DNA of 64,000 bases from Sanderia malayensis (Eukaryota > Cnidaria > Scyphozoa > Semaeostomeae > Pelagiidae): assembly GCA_013076295.1 (NCBI GenBank), contig RQOL01000516.1:124001-188000 (forward strand). The letters are read 5' to 3'. The first letter of the stretch is position 1, and every line of letters starts with the position of its first letter. Shown piece after piece: positions 1 through 9,896 of this stretch. The notes below the pieces were generated by a model. It was not told the origin of the DNA. It saw only the letters and a program-made list of their open reading frames with translations, and did not search any database. The position numbers were made by a program, and so were the translations under genes.

Positions 1-115
1 ACTTTTGCTGACTTCCCACTTCCCAGTTTTGATGACTTCCCATTTCTAATGACTTCCCACTTTTTCCTGCCTTCCCACTCTTCCCTTTTGATGAATTGGC
101 AATTTTGATGAATTC
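1..115 (+). repeat. Module A tract at window start
   Basis: Short-motif tract (GACTTCCCACTT, TTTTTCCTGCCTTCCCAC) that the window edge cuts. Positions 1-441 match 23651-24091 almost base for base, and 21419 onward and 42481 onward begin the same way. Confidence 0.85.
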
Positions 116-708
116 GCAATTCGCATCAAGTTTAGTGGAAAGTACAATCTTGGTGTGCTAAGTTTGAACATGAAACTGGTTTTTGAAAGTTTCATGTTTT
201 CAAACTCTTTCAATTTGCATCAATTTTTGTGGAAAGTGCAATCTTGGTGTGCTAAGTTTGAACATGAGACTGGTTTTTGAAAGTTTCATGTTTTCAAACT
301 CTTTCAATTTGAATCAATTTTTGTGGAAAGTGCAATCTTGGTGTGCTAAGTTTGAACATGAGACTGGTTTTTGAAAGTTTCATGTTTTCAAACTCTTTCA
401 ATTTGCATCAAAATTTGTGGAAAGTACAGATTTGGTGTGCTGAATTTGAACATGAAACAGGTTTTTGAAATTGCCATGTTTTGAGGCCACAAAACGGCGC
501 AAAAAAGGGGAATATCCAATTTTTCAGACTCTTTCAATTTGCATCAAATTTCGTTGAAAATACAATTTCGGTGTTATTAAATTAATGATTAAACTTCTTT
601 TTTGAACTCTTTATGCTTTGGGGGAATAAGACGGTGTAGAAGGGGGAATATGCAAATTTTCAAACCCGTTAAATGTGTATCAAATTTGGTGGAAAGTACA
701 ATTTTGTA
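116..708 (+). repeat. Module B run with three 94 bp short forms
   Basis: The short B form repeats with a 94 bp period: TTCATGTTTTCAAACTC recurs at about 191, 285 and 379. It lacks the distal GAGGGCATA...GGGGGCAATATG part of a full monomer. Full-length monomers follow from about 440, including the variant with TTATTAAATTAATGATT and GGGGGAATAAGACGG. The run ends at GTGGAAAGTACAATTTTGTATC, where A resumes. Confidence 0.85.
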
Positions 709-805
709 TCATGATTTCCCACTTCTGCTCACTTCCCACTTTTTCTTGATATTTCACTTCCCACTTTTGACGACTTCCCTCTTTTGGTGACTTCCCACTT
801 TTTGT
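709..805 (+). repeat. Module A spacer before C1
   Basis: About 97 bp of CTTCCCACTT motifs, including TTGATATTTCACTTCCCAC and GACGACTTCCCTCTTTTG. The same spacer type precedes the C copies at 6011, 25512, 29086, 43651, 51624, 55181 and 58752. Confidence 0.8.
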
Positions 806-1030
806 CAGATAAAGTGGGTTTCTCTCAGATAAAGTCGGTTTTCCTCAATATATTTATTCCGTTAGAGCTCGTTTGTTTTTTTCCAAATTTAACGCCCGTG
901 ACAATAGCTGTAGGAAGAGTGGATATGATAATTCATGTATGCTTTATTGAGATTCTGTTCATACTTTGTGATGTCCGCTTGCCTTATCTATGGGAAGCGA
1001 ATGTCGCCATAATCATATAAAACCACTCTT
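806..1030 (+). repeat. Module C copy 1 (long form, 225 bp)
   Basis: Reference description of C. The left end has two 20 bp direct repeats beginning CAGATAAAGT. An AT-rich core follows with AATATAATTATTCCG, then a conserved right half with GTGACAATAGCTGTAGGAAG, GCTTTATTGAGATTCTGTTC and GTCCGCTTGCCTTATC. It ends CATAATCATATAAAACCACT. In other copies the ends read AAAGTGGGTTT and AAACCCACTTT, an 11 bp inverted pair, which suggests an ancient short DNA element amplified with the satellite. A 78-codon frame (784-1020) crosses this copy. I do not recognise its translation and do not call it a gene. First of a C trimer spaced 345 bp. Confidence 0.85.
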
Positions 1031-1150
1031 GGTAGATTCCCATTTCCCACTTTTGGTGACTTCCCACTTCTGCTGACGTCCCACTTTTTCTTGACACTCC
1101 ACTTCCCACTTTTGACGACTTCCCCCTTTTGGGGACTTCCCACTTTTTCT
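1031..1150 (+). repeat. Module A spacer C1-C2
   Basis: 120 bp of A motifs containing GCTGACGTCCCACTTTTTC and the small self-complementary CCCCCTTTTGGGG. It is repeated almost exactly at 1376-1495. Confidence 0.8.
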
Positions 1151-1375
1151 CAGATAAAGTGGGTTTTTCTCAGATAAAGTTGGTTTTCCTCAATATAATT
1201 ATTCCGATGGAGCTCATTTGTTTTCTTCCAAATTTAACGCCCGTGACAATAGCTGTAGGAAGAGTGGATATGATAATTCATGTATGCTTTATTGAGATTT
1301 TGTTCATACTTTGTGATGTCCGCTTGCCTTATCTATGGGAAGCGAATGTCGCCATAATCATATAAAACCACTCTT
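1151..1375 (+). repeat. Module C copy 2 (long form)
   Basis: Second member of the trimer. At its left edge CCCACTTT (1139-1146) and AAAGTGGG (1156-1163) form a perfect 8 bp stem with a 9-base loop. The 78-codon frame is open. The right end is the degenerate TATAAAACCACT form. Confidence 0.85.
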
Positions 1376-1495
1376 GGTAGATTCCCATTTCCCACTTTTG
1401 GTGACTTCCCACTTCTGCTGACGTCCCACTTTTTCTTGACACTCCACTTCCCACTTTTGACGACTTCCCCCTTTTGGGGACTTCCCACTTTTTCT
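1376..1495 (+). repeat. Module A spacer C2-C3
   Basis: A copy of the 1031-1150 spacer, so C plus A behaves as a 345 bp cassette. Confidence 0.8.
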
Positions 1496-1720
1496 CAGAT
1501 AAAGTGGGTTTTTCTCAGATAAAGTTGGTTTTCCTCAATATAATTATTCCGATGGAGCTCATTTGTTTTTTTTCCAATTTTAACGCCCATGACACTAGGT
1601 GTAAGAAAAGTGGATACGATAATTCGTGTATGCTTTATTGAGATTCTGTTCATACTTTGTGATGTCCGCTTGCCTTATCTATGGGAAGCGAAAGTCACCA
1701 TAATCAGATAAACCCACTTT
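1496..1720 (+). repeat. Module C copy 3 (long form, best inverted ends)
   Basis: Shows the intact ends: AAAGTGGGTTT at 1501-1511 and AAACCCACTTT at 1710-1720, giving a 220 bp element. I see no clear target-site duplication outside it. The reading frame that is open in C1 and C2 is broken here near TTTTTTTTCCAATTTTAACG. The sequence has CACTAGGTGTAAG in place of CAATAGCTGTAGG. Confidence 0.85.
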
Positions 1721-3965
1721 TGGTAGCTTCCCACTTCCCACTTTTGGTGACTTCCCACTTTTGATGACTTCCCACTTTTTCCTGTCTTCCCACTTTGCAC
1801 CTTTGATGACTTCCCACTATTGATGCCATTTTTCAAACTCTTTCAATTTCCATCAAATTCTGTGGAAAATACAATTTTGGTGTGTTGAATTTGACAAGGA
1901 AGCTCGCTTTTGTAATTTTCATGCTTTGAGGGCATACAAGGTTGAAAAAGGGGGCAATATGCAAGTTTTCAAACTCGTTCAATTTGTATCAAATTTTGTG
2001 GAAAGTACAATTTTGGTATGATGACTTCCCACTTTGCTGACTTCCCACTTTTTCTTGACTTCCCACTTCCCAATTTTGATGACTTCCCACTTTTGCCTGA
2101 CTTCCCACTTCCCATTTTTGACGATTTGCAACATTTGATGCAATTTTTCAAACTCGTTCAATTTGCATCAAATTCTGTGGAAAGTACATTTTTGGTATGA
2201 TGACTTCTCACTTCTTATGACTTCCCACTTTTTCCTGACTTCCCACTTCCCACTTTTGATGACTTCCCACTTTTGATGCCATTTTTCAAACTCGTTCAAT
2301 TTGTATCAAATTTTGTGGAAAGTACAATTTTGGTGTCCTAAGTTTGAACATGAAGCTGGTTTTTGAAATTTTCATGTTTTTGGGGCATACAACGGGGTAT
2401 AAGGGGGCAATATGCAATTTTTCAAACTCGTTCAATTTGTATGAAATTTTGTGGAACATACAATTTTGGTATGATGACTTCCTACTTTTGTTCACTTCCC
2501 ACGTTTTCCTGACTTCCCATTTTCCATTTTTGATAACTTCCCACTTCTGATGACTTCCCACTTTTTCCTGCCTTCCCACTCTTCACTTTTGATGACTTCC
2601 CACTTTTGATTTCAAACATTTTCAATTTGCATCAAATTTTGTGCAAAGTACAAATTTGGTGTGCTGAATTTCAAAAAGAAGCTGGTTTTTGTAATTTTCA
2701 TGCTTTGAGGGCATACAAGGTTGAAAAAGGGGCAATATGCAAGATTTCAAATTTGTTCGATTTGTATCAAATTTTGAGGAAAGTACAATTTTGGTATGAT
2801 GACTTCCCCCTTTGTTGACTTCCCACTTTTTCCTGACTTCCACTTTCCAATTTTTATGACTTCCCACTTTTGCCTGACTTCCCACTTCCCACTTTTGACG
2901 ATTTGCAACATTTGATGCAATTTTTCAAACTCGTTCAATTTGCATCAAATTCTGTGGAAAGTACAATTTTGGTATGATGACATCCCACTTCTGATGACCT
3001 CCCACTTTTCCCTGCCTTCCCACCCTTCACTTTTGATGAGTTCCCACTTTTGATTCCATTTTTTCAAACTCTTTCAATTTGCATCAAATTTTGTGGAAAG
3101 TACAAATTTGGTGTGCTGAAATTGGACATGAAACGGGTTTTTGAAATTGTCATGTTTTCAGGGCATATAACGGGGTAAAAAAGGGGAATATCCCATTTTT
3201 GAACCACTTTGAATTTGCATGAAACTTTGTGGAAAGTACAATTTTGGTATGATGACTTCCCACTTTTGACGATTTGCAACATTTGATGCAATTTTTCAAA
3301 CTCGTTCAATTTGCATCAAATTCTGTGGAAAGTATATTTTTGGTATGATGACTTCCCACTTCTTATGACTTCCCACTTTTTCCTCACTTCCCACTTCCCA
3401 CTTTTGATGACTTCCCACTATTGAATACTTCCCACATTTTCCTTACTTCGCACTTCCCAATATTGATGACTTCCCACTTTTGTTGCAATTTTTCAACTCT
3501 TTCAATTTGCATCAAACTTTGTGGAAAGTACAATTTTGGTATGATGACTTCCCACTTCTGATGACTTCCCACTTTTTCCTGCCTTCCCACTCTTCACTTT
3601 TGATGACTTCCCACTTTTGATGCAATTTTTCAATCTCTTTCAATTTGCATAAAATTTTGTGCAAAGTACAAATTTGGTGTGCTGAATTTGAAAAGGAAGC
3701 TGGTTTTTGTAATTTTCATGCTTTGAGGGCATACAAGGTTGAAAAAGGGGGCAATTTGCAAGTTTTCAAACTCGTTCCATTTGTATCAAATTTTGTGGAA
3801 AGTACAATTTTGGTATGATGACTTCCCACCTTTGCTGACTTTCCACTTTTTCTTGACTTCCCATTTTCCACTTTTGATGACTTCCCATATTTGATGACTT
3901 CCCACTTTACCTGACTTCCCACTCCCCACTTTTGACGACCTCCTACTTTTGGTGACTTCCCACTT
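1721..3965 (+). repeat. A/B mosaic, 1.7-4.0 kb
   Basis: Alternation by eye: A to about 1825, B to 2015, A to 2135, half B to 2195, A to 2280, B to 2470, A to 2610, B to 2795, A to 2915, half B to 2975, A to 3055, B to 3250, then half-B and A steps to 3965. The A-to-B junction is always CTTTTGATGCAATTTTTCAA or close to it, and B leaves into A at TTTTGGTATGATGACTTCC. The block matches 44566-46500 at an offset of about 42,844 bp. At 3250-3285 it is about 83 bp shorter than its counterpart. Confidence 0.8.
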
Positions 3966-4050
3966 TTAGTAATATTCAAATTTTCCATCTCGTTCAAGTT
4001 GGAAATATGCCATAGTAAATATAGTACAAACAGTACAAATATAAAAATAC
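3966..4050 (+). repeat. Module D copy 1
   Basis: Reference description of D. It begins TTAGTAATATTCAAATTTTC, continues with a diverged B-like CATCTCGTTCAAGTTGG, then ATGCCATAGTAAATAT and the 9 bp steps AGTAAATAT, AGTACAAAC, AGTACAAAT, and ends ATAAAAATAC before rejoining the B phrase AATTTTGGTATGATG. It looks like a B half monomer whose middle was replaced by AT-rich sequence. Confidence 0.8.
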
Positions 4051-4156
4051 AATTTTGGTATGATGACTTCCCACCTTTGCTGACTTCCCACTTTTTTTGA
4101 CTTCCCATTTTCCACATTTGATGACTTCCCACTTTTGGTGGTTTCCCACTCTTTGT
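4051..4156 (+). repeat. Module A spacer D1-C4
   Basis: A motifs with CCACCTTTGCTGACTTCC and CATTTTCCACATTTGATG. This spacer type always separates D from the short C form. Confidence 0.75.
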
Positions 4157-4360
4157 CAGATAAAGTGGGGCTCTTCAATGTAATTATTCCGTTGAACCTC
4201 CTTTGTTTCTTTCCAAAGTTAATGGCCGTGACACTAGCTGTAGGAAGAGTGGATACGATAATTCGTGTATGCTTTATTGAGATTCTGTTCATACTGTGTG
4301 ATGTCCGCTTGCCTTATCCATGGGAAGCGAATGTCACCATAATCAGATAAAGCCACTTTT
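4157..4360 (+). repeat. Module C copy 4 (short form, 204 bp)
   Basis: Carries one CAGATAAAGTGGGG repeat instead of two. The 21 bp difference from the long form is a multiple of three, so the frame stays open (71 codons, 4135-4350). It has AATGGCCGTGACACTAG and CTTATCCATGGG, diagnostic of the first of each 840 bp pair. The right end is AGCCACTTTT. Confidence 0.85.
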
Positions 4361-4805
4361 GGTAGCTTCCCACTTCCCACTTTTGGTGACTTCCCACTTT
4401 TGATGATTTCCCACTTTTCCCGTCTTCCCACCTCCCACTTTTGATGACTTCTCACTTTTGATGCAATTTTTCAAACTCTTTCAATTTGCATCAAATTTTG
4501 TGCAAAGTACAAATTTGATGTGCTGAATTTGAAAAGGAAGCTCGTTTTTGTAATTTTCATACTTTGAGGGCATACAAGGTTGAAAAAGGGGGCAATATGC
4601 AAGTTTTCAAACTCGTTCAATTTGTATCAAATTTTGTGGAAAGTACAATTTTGGTATGATGACTTCCCACTTTGCTGACTTCCCACTTTTTCTTGACTTC
4701 CCACTTCCCAATTTTGATGACTTCCCATATTTGATGACTTCCCACTTTACCTGACTTCCCACTCCCCACTTTTGACGACCTCCTACTTTTGGTGACTTCC
4801 CAATT
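4361..4805 (+). repeat. A-B-A linker inside 840 bp pair
   Basis: A to about 4458, one B monomer of the GAAAAGGAAGCTCG type to about 4650, then A to 4805. No gene-like signal. Confidence 0.75.
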
Positions 4806-4890
4806 TTAGTAATATTCAAATTTTCCATCTCTTTCAAATTGGAAATATGCCATAGTAAATATAGTACAAACAGTACAAATATAAAAATAC
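4806..4890 (+). repeat. Module D copy 2
   Basis: Exactly 840 bp after D1. The C-to-A change in CCCAATTTTAGTAATA and CTCTTTCAAATTGG distinguish it. Confidence 0.8.
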
Positions 4891-4996
4891 AATTTTGGTA
4901 TGATGACTTCCCACCTTTGCTGACTTCCCACTTTTCTTGACTTCCCATTTTCCACATTTGATGACTTCCCACTTTTGGTGGTTTCCCACTCTTTGT
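4891..4996 (+). repeat. Module A spacer D2-C5
   Basis: Near copy of 4051-4156 with one T-run shortened. Confidence 0.7.
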
Positions 4997-5200
4997 CAGA
5001 TAAAGTGGGGCTCTTCAATGTGATTATTCCGTTGAACCTCCTTTGTTTCTTTCCAAAGTTAATGCCCGTGACACTAGCTGTAGGAAGAGTAGATACGATA
5101 ATTCGTGTATGCTTTATTGAAATTCTGTTCATACTGTGTGATGTCCGCTTGCCTTATCTATGGGAAGCGAATGTCACCATAATTAGATAAAACCACTTTT
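4997..5200 (+). repeat. Module C copy 5 (short form)
   Basis: The second C of the 840 bp pair, with AATGCCCGTGACACTAG, CTTATCTATGGG and right end TTAGATAAAACCACTTTT. Its 71-codon frame is open. Confidence 0.85.
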
Positions 5201-5393
5201 GGTAGCTTCCCATATCCCACTTTTGGTGACTTCCCACTTTTGATGATTTCCCACTTTTCCCGTCTTCCCACCTCCCACTTTTGATGACTTCTCATTTTTA
5301 ATGCCATTTTTCAAACTCTTTCATTTTCCATCAAATTTTGTGGTAAGTACAAAATTGGTATGATGACTTCCTACTTTTGGTGACTTCCCACAT
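5201..5393 (+). repeat. A / half B linker
   Basis: A tract, a half B (CTTTCATTTTCCATCAAATT, GTGGTAAGTACAAAATTGG) at about 5301-5360, then A into D3. Confidence 0.7.
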
Positions 5394-5478
5394 TTAGTAA
5401 TATTCAAATTTTCCATCTCCTTCAATTTCGAAATATAGGATAGTAAATATAGTACAAACAGTAGAAATACAAAAATAC
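5394..5478 (+). repeat. Module D copy 3 (AGTAGAAAT variant)
   Basis: A D subtype with CGAAATATAGGATAGTAAAT and AGTAGAAAT in the third step. The same subtype occurs at 24895, 28469, 51007, 54566 and 58135, always in the same slot of an alpha unit. Confidence 0.8.
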
Positions 5479-6010
5479 AATTTTGGTATGATGACTTCCC
5501 ACCTTTGCTGATTTCCCACTTTTTCTTCACTTCCAGATTCGACTTTTGATCACTTCCCACTTTTGATGACTTCCCACTTTACCTCTCTTCGCACTTCCCA
5601 CCTTTGATGACTTCCAATTTTTAATGCAAGTTTTCCATCTCTTTTAATTTGCACCAAATTTTGTGGAAAATACAAATATGGTGTGGTGAATTTGAATATG
5701 ACACTGGTTTTTGAAATTTGCATGCTTTGAGGGCATAAAGGGGCGTAAAAGGGGCATTATGCAATTTTTCAAACTCGTTGAATTTGCATCAAATTTGGTG
5801 GAAAATACAATTTTGCTATGATGATTTCCCACTTTTGATAGCTTCCCATTTTTGATGCATTTTTTCAAACTCTTTCAATTTGTATCCAATTTGGTGGAAA
5901 GTACAATTTTGTATGATGATTTCCCACTTCTGCTCACTTCCCACTTTTTCTTGACATTTCACTTCCCACTTTTGACGACTTCCCTCTTTTGGTGACTTCC
6001 CACTTTTTGT
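5479..6010 (+). repeat. A/B linker before C6
   Basis: A to about 5620, a B monomer with GGGCGTAAAAGGGGCATTATG to 5820, a very short A, a half B ending CAATTTGGTGGAAAGTACAA, then A. The block repeats at 24980-25511, 28554-29085, 51092-51623, 54651-55180 and 58220-58751. Confidence 0.75.
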
Positions 6011-6233
6011 CAAATAAAGTGAGTTTCTCTCAGATAAAGTCGGTTTTCCTCAATATAATTATTCCGTTGAAGCTCGTTTGTTTTTTTCCAAATTTAACTC
6101 CCGTGACAATAGCTGTAGGAAGAGTGGATATGATAATTCATGTATGCTTTACTGAGATTCTGTTCATACTTTGTGATGTCCGCTTGCCTTATCTATGGGA
6201 AGCGAATGTCGCCATAATCATATAAACCACTCT
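6011..6233 (+). repeat. Module C copy 6 (long form, CAAATAAAGTGAG)
   Basis: The left end is mutated to CAAATAAAGTGAG, which weakens the inverted end. The 78-codon frame (5989-6225) is open. Confidence 0.85.
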
Positions 6234-6353
6234 TGGTAGCTTTCCATTCCCCACTTTTGGTGACTTCCCACTTCTGCTGACGTCCCACTTTTTCTTGACA
6301 TTCCACTTCCCACTTTTGACGACTTCCCCTTTTGGGGACTTCCCACTTTTTCT
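6234..6353 (+). repeat. Module A spacer C6-C7
   Basis: A motifs with GCTGACGTCCCAC. C6 to C7 spacing is 343 bp, the C dimer of alpha units. Confidence 0.75.
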
Positions 6354-6578
6354 CAGATAAAGAGGGTTTTTCTCAGATAAAGTTGGTTTTCCTCAATATA
6401 ATTATTCCGATGGAGATCATTTGTTTTTTTCCAAATTTAACGCCCATGACACTAGGTGTAAGAAGAGTGGATAGGATAATTCGCGTATGCTTTATTGAGA
6501 TTCTGTTCATACTTTGTGATGTCCGCTTGCCTTATCTATGGGAAGCGAAAGTCACCATAATCAGATAAACCCACTTTT
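6354..6578 (+). repeat. Module C copy 7 (long form)
   Basis: The left end is CAGATAAAGAGGG and the right end an intact AAACCCACTTTT. It has ATGACACTAGGTGTAAGAAG and an open 78-codon frame. Confidence 0.85.
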
Positions 6579-6967
6579 GGTAGCTTCCCACTTCCCACTT
6601 TTGGTGACTTCCCACTTCTGATGACCTCCCACTTTTCCCTGTCTTCCCACTCTTCCCTTTAGATGATTTCGCAATTTTGATGCAATTTTTCAAACTCTTT
6701 CAATTTGCATCAAATTTTGTGGAAAATACAAATTTGGTGTGTTGAATTTGTACATGAAACTAGTTTCTGAAATTTTCATGTTTTGAGGGCATAAAAGGGA
6801 GTAAAAGGGGGCAACATGCAATTTTTCAAACGCGTTCAATTTGTATCAAATTTTGTGCAATGTACAATTTTGGTATGATGACTTCCTACTTTTGCTGACT
6901 TCCCCCTTTTTCCTGACTTCCCACTTCCCACTATTGATGACTTCCCACTTTTGACGACTTCCCACTT
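6579..6967 (+). repeat. A-B-A linker
   Basis: A to 6680, one B monomer with GAGTAAAAGGGGGCAACATG to 6875, A to 6967. The A start (ATGACCTCCCACTTTTCC) is where alpha homology is lost. Confidence 0.75.
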
Positions 6968-7052
6968 TTAGTAATATTCAAATTTTCAAACTCCTTCAAT
7001 TTCGAAGTATACAATAGTAAATATAGTACAAACAGTACAAATACAAGAATAC
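6968..7052 (+). repeat. Module D copy 4 (beta type)
   Basis: Has CGAAGTATACAATAGTAAAT and ends CAAGAATACATTTTTGG. It belongs with the D copies at 10236, 15066, 18613 and 47581. Confidence 0.8.
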
Positions 7053-8517
7053 ATTTTTGGTCTGATGACTTCCCACCTTTGCTGACTTCCCACTTTTTCT
7101 TCACTTCCCAGATTCGACTTTTGATGACTTCCCACTTTTGATGACTTCCCACTGTACCTCTCTTCCCACTTCCCACTTTTGAAGACTTCCAATTTTTAAT
7201 GCAAGTTTTCAATCTCATTTACTCTGCACCAACATTTGTGGAAAATACAACTATGGTGTGGTGAATTTGAATATGACACTGGTTTTTGAAATTTGCATGT
7301 TTTCAGGGCATAAAACGGCGTAAGAGGGGGCATTATGCAATTTTTCAAACTCGTTGAATTTGCATCAAATTTGGTGGAAAATACAATTTTGCTATGATGA
7401 TTTCCCACTTTTGATAGCTTCCCATTTTTGATGCATTTTTTCAAATTCGTTCAATTTGTATCAATTTTTGTGGAAAGTACAAGTTTGGTGTTATGAAATT
7501 AAATATTGAACTTGTTTTTTGAACTCTTTATGCTTTGGGGGAATAGGACGTTGTAGAAGGGGGAATATGCAAAATTTTCAAACTCCTTTAATTTGTATCA
7601 AATTTTGTGGAAAGTGCAAATTTGGTGTGCTGAATTTGAACATGAAGCTAGTTTTTGAAATTTTCATGTTTTGAGGGCATCCAAGGTTGTAAAAGGGGGC
7701 AATATGCAATTTTTCAAACTCGTTCAATTTGTATCAAATTTCGTTGAAAATAAAATTTCGGTGTTATGAAATTAAATATTTAACTTGTTTTTTGAACTCT
7801 TTATGCTTTGGGGGAATAGGACGGTGTAGAAGGGGAATATGCAAATTTTCAAACTCCTTCAATTTGTATCAAATTTTGTGGAAAGTACAAAGTTGGTGTG
7901 CTGAATTTGAACATGAAGCAGGTTTTTGAAATTTTCATGTTTTGAGGGCATACAAGGTTGTAAAAGGGGGCAATATGCAATTTTTCAAACTCCTTCAATT
8001 TGTATCAAATTTTGTGGAAAGTAGAATTTTCGTATGATGACTTCCTACTTTTGCTGACTTCCCACGTTTTCCTGACTTCCCATTTTCCATTTTTGATAAC
8101 TTCCCACTTCTGATGATTTCCCACCTTTTCCTGCCTTCCCACTCTTCACTTTTGATGACTTCCCACTTTTGATGCAATTTTTCAAACTCTTTCAATTTGC
8201 ATCAAATTTTGTGCAAAGTACAAATTTGGTGTGCTGAATTTGAAAAGGAAGCTGGTTTTTGTAATTTTCATGCTTTGAGGGCATACAATGTTGAAAAAGG
8301 GGGCAATATGCAAGTTTTCAAACTCGTTCAATTTGTATCAAATTTTGTGGAAAGTACAATTTTGGTATGATGACTTCACACCTTTGCTGACTTCCCACTT
8401 TTTCTTGACTTCCCATTTTCCACTTTTGATGACTTCCCATATTTGATGACTTCCCACTTTACCTGACTTCCCACTCCCCACTTTTGACGACCTCCTACTT
8501 TTGGTGACTCCCCACTT
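7053..8517 (+). repeat. A tract then four-monomer B run
   Basis: A to 7195, B to 7400, a brief A, an uninterrupted B run to about 8030 alternating the standard and GTTATGAAATTAAATATT subtypes, A to 8170, B to 8365, A to 8517. It matches 47666-48900 at an offset near 40,613 bp. Confidence 0.8.
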
Positions 8518-8602
8518 TTAATAATATTCACATTTTTCATCTCGTTCAAGTTGGAAATATGCCATAGTAAATATAGTACAAACAGTACAAATATAAAAAT
8601 AC
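8518..8602 (+). repeat. Module D copy 5
   Basis: D1 type with TTAATAATATTCACATTTTTC changes at its start. It is followed by the usual 106 bp A spacer and a short C. Confidence 0.8.
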
Positions 8603-8708
8603 AATTTTGGTATGATGACTTCCCACCTTTGCTGACTTCCCACTTTTCTTGACTTCCCATTTTCCACATTTGATGACTTCCCACTTTTGGTGGTTTCCCA
8701 TTCTTTGT

Positions 8709-8912
8709 CAGATAAAGTGGGGCTCTTCAATGTAATTATTCCGTTGAACCTCCTTTGTTTCTTTCCAAAGTTAATGCCCGTGACACTAGCTGTAGGAAGA
8801 GTGGATACGATAATTCGTGGATGCTTTATTGAGATTCTGTTCATACTGTGTGATGTCCGCTTGCCTTATCTATGGGAAGCGAATGTCACCATAATCAGAT
8901 AAAACCACTTTT
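8709..8912 (+). repeat. Module C copy 8 (short form)
   Basis: An isolated short C outside a full alpha unit. It has GATAATTCGTGGATGC (T to G) and an open frame. Confidence 0.85.
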
Positions 8913-9896
8913 GGTAGCTTCCCACTTCCCACTTTTGGTGACTTCCCACTTTTGATGGTTTGCCACTTTTCCCGTCTTCCCACCTCCCACTTTTGATGAC
9001 TTCTCACTTTTGATGCAGTTTTTCAAACTCTTTCAATTTGCATCAAATTTTGTGCAAAGTACAAATTCGGTGTGCTGAATTTGAAAAGGAAGCTCGTTTT
9101 TGTAATTTTCATGCTTTGAGGGCATACAAGGTTGAAAAAGGGGGCAATATGCAAGTTTTCAAACTCGTTCAATTTGTATCAAATTTTGTGGAAAGTACAA
9201 TTTTGGTATGATGACTTCCCACTTTGCTGACTTCCCACTTTTTCTTTACTTCCCACTTCCCAATTTTGATGACATCCCACCTTTGCTGAATTCCCAATGT
9301 TTCTTGACTTTCCACTTCCCACTTTTGACGACCTCCTACATTTGGTGACCTCCCACTTTTTCCTGTCTTCCCACTTCCCACCTTTCATGACTTCCCACTT
9401 TTGATGCCATTTTTCAAACTCTTTCATTTTCCATCAAATTTTGTGGAATGTACAATTTTGGTATGATGACTTCCCACTTTTGACGACTTCCCACTTTTTC
9501 CTGACTTCCCACTTCCCAATTTTGATGACTTCTTACTTTTGATGCAATTTTCTCAAAACTCTCCCAATTTGCATCAAATTTTGTGGAAAGTACAAATATG
9601 GTATTATGACATCCCACCTTTGCTGAATTCCCAATGTTTCTTGACTTTCCACTTCCCACTTTTGACGACCTCCTACATTTGGTGACCTCCCACTTTTTCC
9701 TGTCTTCCCACTTCCCACCTTTCATGACTTCCTACTTTTGATGCCATTTTTCAAACTCTTTCATTTTCCATCAAATTTTGTGGAAAGTACAAATTTCTTA
9801 TGATGACTTCCCACTTTTGATGACTTCTCAATTTTTTTTGACTTTCCACTTCCCACTTTTGACGACTTCCGAGTTTTGGTCACTTTCCATTTTTTT
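8913..9896 (+). repeat. A-rich mosaic before C9
   Basis: A to 9015, B to 9205, then A tracts separated by three half B units near 9401, 9541 and 9741. It contains two copies of the A phrase GAATTCCCAATGTTTCTTG at about 9288 and 9630. Confidence 0.75.

Larger units (their letters stand above)
3300..6600 (+). repeat. Partial alpha-type higher-order repeat
   Basis: Order here is A/B, D1, C4, B, D2, C5, D3, B, C6, C7, the order seen inside the 3.57 kb alpha units at 24.5-31.8 and 50.6-59.4 kb. It is a single, rotated copy. Homology ends just after C7, where CTTCTGATGACCTCCCAC replaces the alpha continuation. Confidence 0.75.

Noticed and set aside
532..575. CENP-B box-like TTTCGTTGAAAATAC in B
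   Set aside because: It has TTCG but lacks the CGGG half at the required spacing.
1131..1140. CCCCCTTTTGGGG as a terminator hairpin
   Set aside because: The stem is only about 4 bp and has no gene upstream; it is a local A-motif variant copied with C cassettes.
3716..4132. Many minus-strand frames rich in KSGKS / KVGS
   Set aside because: These are translations of the A motif, which lacks stops in several frames. They change length with each A tract and show no start context or conserved end.
4157..4360. Module C as a functional small protein gene
   Set aside because: 11 of 35 copies are frameshifted or stopped, and the translation resembles nothing I know. Kept only as a testable finding.
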